Positions 56,932 to 64,000 of a DNA stretch of 64,000 bases are shown here, piece by piece. The notes beneath the pieces were generated by a model, which was not told the DNA's origin, did no database searches, and worked only from the letters and a program-made list of their open reading frames with translations. The stretch spans positions 1 through 64,000 of the forward strand of contig JAEYYB010000180.1 in NCBI GenBank assembly GCA_023430975.1, given 5' to 3'. A program made the position numbers and the translations under genes. The stretch's first letter is position 1. The number at the start of each line of letters is the position of its first letter. This stretch comes from Bacillota bacterium. Its GTDB lineage: Bacteria > Bacillota > Clostridia > Acetivibrionales > DSM-2933.

Positions 56932-57273
56932 ATGGCATTAAAGCTTCTCGGAGCACGTTCAGTCTTTGCAACCCATTTTCATGAACTGGCGGAGGATCTG
57001 GAAAATCTTAATTCAAATTTGCCGGGAGACAGTAAAATAGTCAGTCTGATTTCAGGTGTAATAGAAAATAGAGATAATAGTGATAATAGTGATAATAGTG
57101 ATAATAGTAATCCTTAAGCAGCGAAGAGAACATACAAGATAGTGCCGGGTTTACCCCAGGGGAAAAGTTATGCAAAAGATATAGCTTCAAGATATGGGCT
57201 AAGCTTTGAGAAGCTTGCTTGTACTTTAAAGGATAGGGATATTATAGAAGAAATACCTCCAACATTGTTATAG
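56932..57273 (+). pseudogene. Fragment of a MutS-family ATPase C-terminus with an in-frame stop
   Basis: Residues encoded from 56932 (MALKLLGARSVFATHFHELA) match the end of the ATPase domain of MutS-type mismatch-recognition proteins, where ATH-x-HEL follows Walker B. The frame stops at TAA 57115-57117. It then continues in the same frame without shift as RTYKIVPGLPQGKSYAKDIA, with SRYGLSFEKL, to TAG 57271-57273, which is also family-like. Just before the first stop four copies of GATAATAGT (57073-57108) encode D-N-S repeats. The N-terminal several hundred codons are absent. It therefore looks like a decayed MutS-like gene whose 3' tail survived. AGAGG before ATG 56932 might allow a 61-residue product. 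Confidence 0.65.
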
Positions 57274-57352
57274 GGGGAATTACGTTTATACAGAGCCTAA
57301 AAATTGTGTATAAAAATAGGCCAGCAAGCAGAAAATTGTTTGTAGGTCTTTC

Positions 57353-58624
57353 TCATTTCATGATTTTGTTCTGCTTACTTATAAGTATATTCAATTCACT
57401 ATCTTCTATATCCTCATAACTGTAGCGGGCTTTATTGTAAGAAGAAGTAAGATCTGAAATATTTTCCTTATAAAGCCTTTCAACTTCTTTAGCAAGTTCA
57501 TTTGGTGTAAGGCTGTTTTTAAAACCAAAGTCCTTTTTTATAAAGCTCAGTACTTTTTGCCTGTATATAAACCTGACCTTATCTCTGTTTGTCAAAAGGT
57601 CTTTCCATGACTTTTCTTTACTGAAAAGGTGTAAAAAGCTTTTTATATTAGGTCGGTATCTTGAAGAAGATTTTAATAAAAGCTCCTTTTCATCCACATA
57701 TCCAAGTGTATTTTCTTTAACTCTATTTTCTTCGGACTTGCTGGAAAGCCATACAGCTATTTTGTATATAAACTTAAAGATAACATATATGGTCAGAATT
57801 GCAAAACCTATTAATACTGCTACTCTTAATATATTTGATATAACATCAAGAATAGAAATATCGTTTGAATATTTCTTTCCAAACATCTGTATTTCTTCGG
57901 TCGGGACATTGTTGCCGTCTGTACTGAAAGATAGACGGCTAAAAAAACTATAGATCACTAAAACTACAGATTTACCAAGAACTATTACAGAGTCCCAAAA
58001 AGGCTTGAACCTTGATAAAGAAATTATTAATACCAATATAATGATCAATGAAGTTATGTTAAACTTTAAAAGTGTGGAAGGGATGCGGCTTTTGCTTCCT
58101 AATTTGAAAAAGGCTCCCTTTAGCTGCTCCAAACTGCAAAGGGATAGAAACACAACTATCATGAAAAGCCCAGCAATATTCAATAAGCCAACGTATGGAT
58201 ATAGGCTTTTTGACATTAGAAACATCACGTTGAAGACAAAATATGTCGCCAGGAGTAAATTGAAGACTGGAATAGGGGATTGTTTCATCCAATTGCTCTT
58301 GTTTATGCGAATTCCTCTGAATATCGAAAATGATGCCATAATCCCATGTAAAAAAGAAAATGATTTAAATGATCCGATGATGAGTAATGAAAATATTCCT
58401 ATTACTAAGCTGAGAACCGCATAAATAGCATTGGATTTATTCCTAAGAAACCTGCTTAATAATATACCTACCAAATAATAACCAACCAGCCCTGCAATAA
58501 TCGTAAGAACTTGGCCATTTGGGTATGCATATATGGTTATGGCAAGCAGTATAGGAAAAATAAATAAAATTTCAATGGCTGATTGCATTAGCTTAATTGT
58601 AACGTGTTTTACAAAGTTTGGCAT
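57353..58624 (-). CDS. Polytopic membrane protein with DUF4129-like C-terminus
   Basis: A 423-residue protein with about eight hydrophobic helices between residues 10 and 300, then a cytoplasmic C-terminal domain. The C-terminus (about 340-423) has the pattern IYRQKVLSFIKKDFG ... SLTPNELAKEVER ... YNKARYSYEDI, resembling DUF4129 domains of proteins encoded with MoxR AAA ATPases, DUF58 proteins and transglutaminases. A DUF58 gene lies on the same strand at 63488. Function is unknown; a role in envelope or sporulation assembly is a common suggestion for such clusters. AAGGAAGG precedes the ATG by 5-6 nt. Confidence 0.6.
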   Translation of the reverse strand: MPNFVKHVTIKLMQSAIEILFIFPILLAITIYAYPNGQVLTIIAGLVGYYLVGILLSRFLRNKSNAIYAVLSLVIGIFSLLIIGSFKSFSFLHGIMASFSIFRGIRINKSNWMKQSPIPVFNLLLATYFVFNVMFLMSKSLYPYVGLLNIAGLFMIVVFLSLCSLEQLKGAFFKLGSKSRIPSTLLKFNITSLIIILVLIISLSRFKPFWDSVIVLGKSVVLVIYSFFSRLSFSTDGNNVPTEEIQMFGKKYSNDISILDVISNILRVAVLIGFAILTIYVIFKFIYKIAVWLSSKSEENRVKENTLGYVDEKELLLKSSSRYRPNIKSFLHLFSKEKSWKDLLTNRDKVRFIYRQKVLSFIKKDFGFKNSLTPNELAKEVERLYKENISDLTSSYNKARYSYEDIEDSELNILISKQNKIMK

Positions 58625-58718
58625 ATAGACCTTCCTTTTAGCTGAAAGACAATCTTTTAGAGATAATGAATCAAATAAATCTGTTTATCAGATGTAATAA
58701 TATTAATTTACATCCTAT

Positions 58719-58815
58719 ATTAAAAGTGTTAATAATCTTACATTTGGCGGAGCAAATAACGAACGGTTCAACGGGATTTGCGACAGACAAATGTAATAGA
58801 TTTATCACTTTTAAT
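58719..58815. repeat. Palindromic repeat, full copy E (97 bp)
   Basis: Full element in inverse orientation to copies B and D, with TATA on both sides (58716-58818), ends ATTAAAAGTG and CACTTTTAAT, and blocks ACATTTGGCGGAGCAAATAA, CGAACGGTTCAACGGG and TTTGCGACAGACAAATGT. It lies in the divergent gap between the DUF4129-like gene (start 58624) and the GGDEF-EAL gene (start 59046). The rest of that 421-nt gap has no gene. Confidence 0.9.
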
Positions 58816-59045
58816 ATACATAATATCTTACCACATAAGCAGTAAAAATAATATCGTGATTATTAATGTAATCGTACAATACAGCACACTTGATAATGGC
58901 TAAGAAATAATATCGGATTTTTGGTTATTTTTTCAACAAAATATGCCGATATATGAAGTAACACTTTTGTATATCTTATCGCTTTCATAAAATACTGACG
59001 TATGTTGTAAAGCTGATAATCAGTTATATCAAAGAGGGGCTGAAT

Positions 59046-61475
59046 ATGCTGTATTCATCATTTTTTTCAGTATTGTTCTTTTCAGTATGCATTGTTTCAC
59101 TTGTCAGTGGTATTTTGGTTATAAAAAACAATCGTAAGGCACCTGCAAATCGGTGCTTTTTTATCATGGTTATATCGGTTAACTTATGGTCTGCAGGGCT
59201 TGCTCTTGCAAACATTGCTCCTGATGAAGCAACATGCGAAAGCTGGAGACGTTTTTCAGCTGTTGGTTGGGGAACAGCTTACAGCATTTTCCTTCACTTT
59301 GTATTGATTATTTCAGAGAATAATAAGCTGCTAAAAAAATGGTGGTCTTACTCATTATTGTATACGCCTGCTGCCATTACAGTATTTGCTTTTGCCGTTC
59401 CATCCGGTATTAACCCCAATCCATATAAGTTTGTTCGTACAGATTTTGGATGGACTAATGCGGTAAGTATTGCTGAGTATAATATTTGGGACTGGATATT
59501 CTTTTTCTATTATATCGGATATATTGTTACCGCTTTGGTAATTTTGTTTTTATGGAATAAAAAAGCTGAAGAACATACAATTAAGATGCAATCACGTGCT
59601 ATTTTTCTATCTTTTGCTGTAACGTTAGTTCTCGCATCATCAACAGATGTGCTGTTTGGCAATACTTTTGCGAAACTGCCTCAAATGGCACCGATTATTT
59701 TGTTGATTCCAATTGTAACAATATATCAAACAATCAAAAAATATAATTTTATTATCCCTAAAACAGTTAATATAAAAGCCAGTTATATGCGTATTATTGT
59801 TAGTGTTATCATATATTTGGTTTTTGCTTTGCTGCAAATTAGTATGCCAATCGATAACAGTGTTATAGGCTCTAATTATATAGAAGGAGCTACTCTTAGA
59901 GGAATAGTAACACAATTGCAGATGCTTATATCAATATATCTCGTACTAAAAGCAGGCACACCGGGATATATAACTGCAGTTCTGATAAATACCGGAAATG
60001 TTTTAAATTCAATAAATTTTATGATCCACAACAAAACAGCCAATTCGCTGCCGGGGACCATTTCTTATATAGGTGTTATTTTGATAGTTGTGCTCATAGC
60101 CTCTTATAAAAAGGAGACCGCCTCTAATATTGAAAAAATAGATAATCAGAGGAAAAATCTTGAGGAATCTGAAGCAAAATTATTTCGAATGGCCTATTAT
60201 GATTTTTTAACAGGATTATATAATAGAGACTGGTTTGTAGAACATTTGAACAAATCAATACATGCAGCAAAAAGAAAGGCTTCCATGATAGGAGTTATAT
60301 TTATAGATTTAGATTCTTTTAAATCAGTAAACGATACAATGGGACACACAACCGGTGACGCACTGCTGGGGCTAATGGCAAATAGGATTTCTTCGAGTTT
60401 GAGAGAAGAGGATAGTCTAGCCAGATTTGGCGGAGATGAATTTCTGATAATGGTTTCCAATATTGAAAAACTGGAAGATCTCCATAAAATATGCGAAAGA
60501 ATTATGGGTGCTTTTAAAGATTCCGTCTTAGTTCAGGAGATGGAGTATTTTGTCACAGCCAGCGTCGGTGTGGCGGTATATCCGGTAGACGGAGAGGACT
60601 CTGAGACTTTGATAAAGAATGCTGATATAGCCATGTATTTAGCGAAAAATAAAGGGAAAAATCAATGTGTTTATTGTTCATCAGATATTAAAAACGATAC
60701 CGTTAAAAAGATGAAATTGACGAATAACTTATATAGAGCACTTGATAAAAATGAATTGTTTCTGTATTACCAACCTCAGATAAAAGCAGAAACACAAGAA
60801 ATAATGGGATTTGAAGCACTATTACGATGGAAGAATGAAGAATATGGTATTGTTTCACCGAATGTTTTTATACCAATGGCAGAACAAACAGGACTGATAA
60901 GGCCAATTGGACTATGGGTTTTTAAAACTGCATGTCAACAACTCAAAGTGTTCCAGAGCATTTATGATAAAGATATCTCAATGTCTATAAACTTATCATT
61001 GGAACAGTTGAAAGATACTGGTATAGCTGATAAGATCAGTAAAATATTGTGCGACACAGAAACTGATGCTAAAAAAATCCAGATTGAGATAACAGAAAGT
61101 GTTGCTTTTAATGAAGATCATTCTGTTTTACAACGGCTTAAAGATATTAAAAACCTTGGAATTTCAATATCTATAGATGATTTTGGCACAGGTTTTTCGT
61201 CCTTTACCCGGCTTAAAACTTTTCCAATTGACTTGATAAAAATTGATATCAACTTTGTTAGTGGAATATCTACAGGATCCCAGAAAGATATGGCAATTAT
61301 TAGAAGTATTATTCAGATTGCTAAAAATCTTGGAATTGATGTACTGGCAGAAGGTGTTGAAACAGATGAGCAGTTCAAGTTTTTAAGAGATAACCAGTGT
61401 GATTTAATTCAAGGCTTCTATTTTTATAAACCGATGCCTGCAAGTGAAGTCGAATCAATATTAAGACATGATTGA
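59046..61475 (+). CDS. Diguanylate cyclase/phosphodiesterase with 7TM-like sensor (GGDEF-EAL)
   Basis: An 809-residue membrane signalling protein controlling cyclic di-GMP. The N-terminus (about 1-355) has about eight to ten hydrophobic helices of the histidine-kinase N-terminal 7TM type. A short coiled segment is followed by a GGDEF domain (about 375-540) whose active site reads ARFGGDEFLI, intact for synthesis. The EAL domain (about 555-805) has GFEALLRW, EITESVAFNED, DDFGTGFSSFTRL and AEGVE, so all metal-binding residues expected for hydrolysis are present. The enzyme could thus make and break c-di-GMP, with the balance set by the sensor. AGAGGGG precedes the ATG. The ligand is unknown. 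Confidence 0.92.
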   Translation: MLYSSFFSVLFFSVCIVSLVSGILVIKNNRKAPANRCFFIMVISVNLWSAGLALANIAPDEATCESWRRFSAVGWGTAYSIFLHFVLIISENNKLLKKWWSYSLLYTPAAITVFAFAVPSGINPNPYKFVRTDFGWTNAVSIAEYNIWDWIFFFYYIGYIVTALVILFLWNKKAEEHTIKMQSRAIFLSFAVTLVLASSTDVLFGNTFAKLPQMAPIILLIPIVTIYQTIKKYNFIIPKTVNIKASYMRIIVSVIIYLVFALLQISMPIDNSVIGSNYIEGATLRGIVTQLQMLISIYLVLKAGTPGYITAVLINTGNVLNSINFMIHNKTANSLPGTISYIGVILIVVLIASYKKETASNIEKIDNQRKNLEESEAKLFRMAYYDFLTGLYNRDWFVEHLNKSIHAAKRKASMIGVIFIDLDSFKSVNDTMGHTTGDALLGLMANRISSSLREEDSLARFGGDEFLIMVSNIEKLEDLHKICERIMGAFKDSVLVQEMEYFVTASVGVAVYPVDGEDSETLIKNADIAMYLAKNKGKNQCVYCSSDIKNDTVKKMKLTNNLYRALDKNELFLYYQPQIKAETQEIMGFEALLRWKNEEYGIVSPNVFIPMAEQTGLIRPIGLWVFKTACQQLKVFQSIYDKDISMSINLSLEQLKDTGIADKISKILCDTETDAKKIQIEITESVAFNEDHSVLQRLKDIKNLGISISIDDFGTGFSSFTRLKTFPIDLIKIDINFVSGISTGSQKDMAIIRSIIQIAKNLGIDVLAEGVETDEQFKFLRDNQCDLIQGFYFYKPMPASEVESILRHD

Positions 61476-61544
61476 AATTATATTGAAATAACTGTAAGCC
61501 ATGATACTATATAATATATATATAAAATTTAGGAGGTAATTTAC

Positions 61545-62435
61545 ATGAAAAGGATAATTGTGGCAATAGTTTCGGTTATTGCATTATTTATTGGTATTGC
61601 ATGCTTTGCAAGCTCTCAAGATATTACAGTGAAAGTCGATGGAAAAGCAATTTCTTTTCCTGATGCTCGTCCTTTTATTGATACTGAAAGCAATAGAACT
61701 ATGATACCTGTCAGATTTGTAGCTGAAAATTTAGGCTGTAAAGTTGATTGGAACGGCGAGTTAAAGGTTGTATATATAAACAAAAATGGAATTCAAATAG
61801 AATTGAAAATAGGAGTTTTGGAAGCTATTGCAGACGGAAAGGTAATATCCCTAGATGCAAAGGCAGTTATTAAAGAGAATAGAACATTTGTACCGTTGCG
61901 TTTTGTCAGTGAAGCTTTAGGTGCATATGTGGAATGGAACGGAACCACAAGGACTGTATACATTACCACCGGTAAAACAGCACCTACACTGGCACCAAAA
62001 GTGACACCAACTACAACTTCTATAGCTAATGACCAATACAAAGAGTTGGCAGATATGGTAAGAACAGTGATTGAATTGGAGATGGCGAAAGAATGGGATA
62101 AGGTTTATAACTATTTATCACCGGAATCTCTAAAAAAGAAAGGCATAACAAGCAAAGAGGGTTTTGAAAAGAAGTATCAAAAATTAAGCGGTGGCTATAA
62201 TAATTTGATGAAAATGAATAATCTTAAGGAATATCAAACCAAGTGCTTAGTTGAGAATATAAATGATACCAAGGTAAGAGTTATGTACGGAGTATATGGA
62301 TATCCCAAGCCTGATAGTTATGCAATGGATTATGAATCTAGAAACTTAGTAAAAATAGACGGCAAATGGTACATAGATATAGAACCTATAATTGTAAAAA
62401 ACACAGAACGGTTTTTATACAGGGAGGGTTTTTAA
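61545..62435 (+). CDS. Exported stalk-domain protein (copper amine oxidase N-terminal-like)
   Basis: A 296-residue protein with a signal peptide (about 1-22). It carries a copper amine oxidase N-terminal (stalk) type domain (about 25-145) with two repeats of the pattern (I/V)P(V/L)RFV(A/S)E-x-LG (residues about 56-66 and 111-121). A Thr/Pro linker follows, then a C-terminal alpha/beta domain (about 165-296) of unknown family beginning ELADMVRTVIELE. The stalk domain is common in clostridial cell-wall proteins and is not itself an enzyme. The next gene starts 1 nt after its stop, so both are coupled. GGAGGT precedes the ATG. Function is unknown; an envelope role is likely. Confidence 0.8.
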   Translation: MKRIIVAIVSVIALFIGIACFASSQDITVKVDGKAISFPDARPFIDTESNRTMIPVRFVAENLGCKVDWNGELKVVYINKNGIQIELKIGVLEAIADGKVISLDAKAVIKENRTFVPLRFVSEALGAYVEWNGTTRTVYITTGKTAPTLAPKVTPTTTSIANDQYKELADMVRTVIELEMAKEWDKVYNYLSPESLKKKGITSKEGFEKKYQKLSGGYNNLMKMNNLKEYQTKCLVENINDTKVRVMYGVYGYPKPDSYAMDYESRNLVKIDGKWYIDIEPIIVKNTERFLYREGF

Positions 62436-62436
62436 T

Positions 62437-63441
62437 TTGAAAAGAATAAAAATCAAAATAAAAATAATTATATTGATAATATGGGTTGTATACTTGACGC
62501 AATGTGTTTATGCTTCAATATCAATTGATTATTCTGATAATAGATACTACATAGACGAGCCATCAATAAAAGTGGTCAGCGGTGAAAGTGAAATTAATAA
62601 ATCTGAAAAAATATTTATGGATTATGATGATACAGATGGTACATATAAAATTGTTTTTCGCTTCTATAAGTGGTGGCATGCGACCTGCCAACATGTAGGA
62701 CACGATGAGTGGATAAGGTACAAGGTGTTTAAGGATGGCAGTACGCCAGAACAGGTTGCAACAATGATAACATTCAATCAGATGCCACTAAGTTCATACG
62801 ATGCCAATAATCATAATTGGGGTGAATGGGCTGAGATCGAGAGGTTAGAAGCTACAGAGAAAGAAGATGGGTACATAAAATATAAAAGGGAGTGCAGCTA
62901 TAAAAAAGGCTGGTGGGCAACTCTTGGAGCCCATGAACCTGATTATAAAACAGAAGTGATTCCTAAACTTAGCACAGAAGATTCGAAAGTTACACCCACG
63001 CTCACTCCTGCACCTACACCTACACCTAAACCGTCAGCGGCTCCAATAGGAAAAATAACATTTGACCCTCCATCATGCGATTGGCGAAATCTTCCCCAGA
63101 ATGTCAGGGTTTATGTTGATGGAAATAAAACTACAACCCAATATGATTCCGATATAAGGCAGTATAGATACACAGTTACGGTAACAGAACCTGACACATT
63201 GGAAACCACAACAGAAACAAGGATAGGCAGTACTTATTGGAGGGTTGAGCAGGATTGGACAATAGATAAATTACTTGTCACAAGTCCCCTTTTAGATGGT
63301 GATAAAATTATTGATGCCGGCGGAACTGTTACTATTACAAAAGAAGGTATCGGAAAATTAAATGCTTGTGTATACAGTTGGAAGCCGGGTACTGCAAAAT
63401 GGGTATCAGGTGATCCGCCACGAGGGAGCTGGATTGATTAA
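62437..63441 (+). CDS. Exported protein of unknown function with a Pro/Thr linker (334 aa)
   Basis: A 334-residue protein starting at TTG 62437 with GGGAGGG 8 nt upstream, within the end of the preceding gene. It has a signal peptide (about 5-28, rich in Ile/Lys then hydrophobic). An N-terminal domain follows (about 30-175) with clustered Trp and His residues (YKWWHATCQHVGHDEW, NHNWGEWAEIE). A Thr/Pro linker (about 187-207, TPTLTPAPTPTPKP) leads to a C-terminal beta-rich domain beginning ITFDPPSCDWRNLPQNVRVY. I recognise no family; the tail region resembles repeats of extracellular beta-sandwich domains. Translational coupling with the stalk-domain gene suggests the two act together at the cell surface. 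Confidence 0.7.
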   Translation: MKRIKIKIKIIILIIWVVYLTQCVYASISIDYSDNRYYIDEPSIKVVSGESEINKSEKIFMDYDDTDGTYKIVFRFYKWWHATCQHVGHDEWIRYKVFKDGSTPEQVATMITFNQMPLSSYDANNHNWGEWAEIERLEATEKEDGYIKYKRECSYKKGWWATLGAHEPDYKTEVIPKLSTEDSKVTPTLTPAPTPTPKPSAAPIGKITFDPPSCDWRNLPQNVRVYVDGNKTTTQYDSDIRQYRYTVTVTEPDTLETTTETRIGSTYWRVEQDWTIDKLLVTSPLLDGDKIIDAGGTVTITKEGIGKLNACVYSWKPGTAKWVSGDPPRGSWID

Positions 63442-63487
63442 TCTTTTGTATAGTAAAACGAACATTATAGGGGTAAGTGTAAAATGA

Positions 63488-64000
63488 TCACTTTTCTTCC
63501 AAATTGAGTATTTCCACAGCACAGCCTACATCTTTTATCCTTTGAATGCTTTTTTCAATCTGTTCATCAACATAATTTGTTACAACCAAAAAATCAGCAT
63601 TATTAATAAAACTATCAGGCATGTTATCCATAAATGAATGAAATATAACTGATCTTTTAAGCTGCATAATGGCCATTGATTCCAGCAGCAGGTTTATATG
63701 ACCGGTACCGCAGCCGGCAGGTATAAGTAGAGGTGTTTTCTCGTCTTCTGATGAATGGCAGTTACAGCAAAAACCTGTCTCAATGCTTTTTGACATCATG
63801 TAACTGGCGATTGATGCACAATAAGATATTGCTTTTTCCATAAGCTCAACATTGGTATTATCGTCCCAGTTGTCTTCGTTTGATTGAATGTTCAGAAGTA
63901 TGATGATCTTCATATTTGATGTGTAATCGGTATTATAAACCTTAATACTACCAGTACGGGCGGTTGATTTCCAGCTTATCCTGTTCATGGAATCACCAAA
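63488..64000 (-). CDS. DUF58 protein, 3' part; 5' end beyond the window
   Basis: The frame is open to the window edge; 171 residues of the C-terminal part are visible. The block FGDSMNRISWKSTARTG at the edge is the conserved signature of DUF58 proteins (R-x-I-x-W-(K)-x-(T/S)-A-R). It is followed by IKVYNTDYTSNMKIIILLN and a von Willebrand A-like fold ending CAVEILNLEEK. An internal Met at 63988 is not the real start. Such genes usually lie beside MoxR AAA ATPase and DUF4129/transglutaminase genes; a DUF4129-like gene is 4.9 kb further on the same strand. Stop at 63488; it converges with the exported protein gene. Confidence 0.75.
   Translation of the reverse strand, partial: FGDSMNRISWKSTARTGSIKVYNTDYTSNMKIIILLNIQSNEDNWDDNTNVELMEKAISYCASIASYMMSKSIETGFCCNCHSSEDEKTPLLIPAGCGTGHINLLLESMAIMQLKRSVIFHSFMDNMPDSFINNADFLVVTNYVDEQIEKSIQRIKDVGCAVEILNLEEK

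Noticed and set aside
56881..57117. A 78-codon intact gene
   Set aside because: The N-terminal part up to 56931 is encoded by the preceding hairpin and lacks family similarity; the rest is a MutS tail cut by a stop, so it is called a pseudogene.
1..64000. tRNA or rRNA genes, prophage or complete transposase genes
   Set aside because: None found by eye; only the intron 3' end and small palindromic elements support mobile DNA.

Overview
The window looks like the chromosome of a spore-forming, plant-polysaccharide-degrading clostridium. The DNA is AT-rich with strong GGAGG-type ribosome binding sites. It carries an H-type small acid-soluble spore protein, a SpoIIIE/FtsK translocase, a secreted protein ending in a type I dockerin (a cellulosome tag), fermentative pyruvate formate-lyase, and a Cthe_2159-type carbohydrate-binding lipoprotein. 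An Acetivibrio/Ruminiclostridium/Pseudobacteroides-like lineage is my inference; no rRNA or other phylogenetic marker is present to fix it.

Layout. 1-350: the 3' end of a group II intron (domains V and VI) lying antisense inside a truncated TspO-like gene. 0.7-5.7 kb: pflB-pflA, a formate/nitrite channel and an SDR dehydrogenase. 6.2-12.6 kb: a two-TM SpoIIIE/FtsK translocase and an eight-repeat dockerin protein. 12.6-25.9 kb: envelope and housekeeping genes (LTA-synthase-like sulfatase, acyl-CoA ligase, amino acid permease, a minus-strand trio of carbohydrate-binding lipoprotein, phosphodiester glycosidase and GT2-GtrA, peroxiredoxin, YkgJ, CDF transporter, two small proteins). 26.1-36.8 kb: a co-directional RNA-repair-like island. 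37.1-39.3 kb: a chemoreceptor with a C-terminal sugar-binding domain. 39.5-43.2 kb: cytX-thiM-thiE-thiD under a TPP riboswitch. 43.4-52.3 kb: one 2956-residue cyclic beta-glucan synthase. 52.5-57.3 kb: sspH, a YceG-like/trypsin-like protease fusion, an orphan sugar-binding lipoprotein and a MutS remnant. 57.3-64 kb: a DUF4129-like membrane protein, a GGDEF-EAL protein, two exported proteins and the 3' part of a DUF58 gene that runs off the window.

The most notable system is the RNA-repair island. It encodes a HAD phosphatase, a stand-alone P-loop polynucleotide kinase, a Thg1-like 3'-5' polymerase, a 36-codon small ORF with its own promoter and terminator, two different RNA ligases, an HD-Pnk end-healing fusion, a TatD nuclease, an HscC-like Hsp70, and a giant TPR protein with a J-like N-terminus that lacks HPD. 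Together these would heal, rebuild and seal broken RNA (probably tRNA) and link that work to a chaperone pair. Functions are inferred from motifs and co-location.

A second theme is a family of short palindromic elements (about 97 bp when full length, ends ATTAAAAGTG...CACTTTTAAT). Six occurrences lie in 5' intergenic regions, and one has a diverged copy nested inside it. Two unrelated inverted-repeat elements occur at 52.7 and 55.1 kb. I saw no tRNA, rRNA, CRISPR array, prophage or complete transposase gene.
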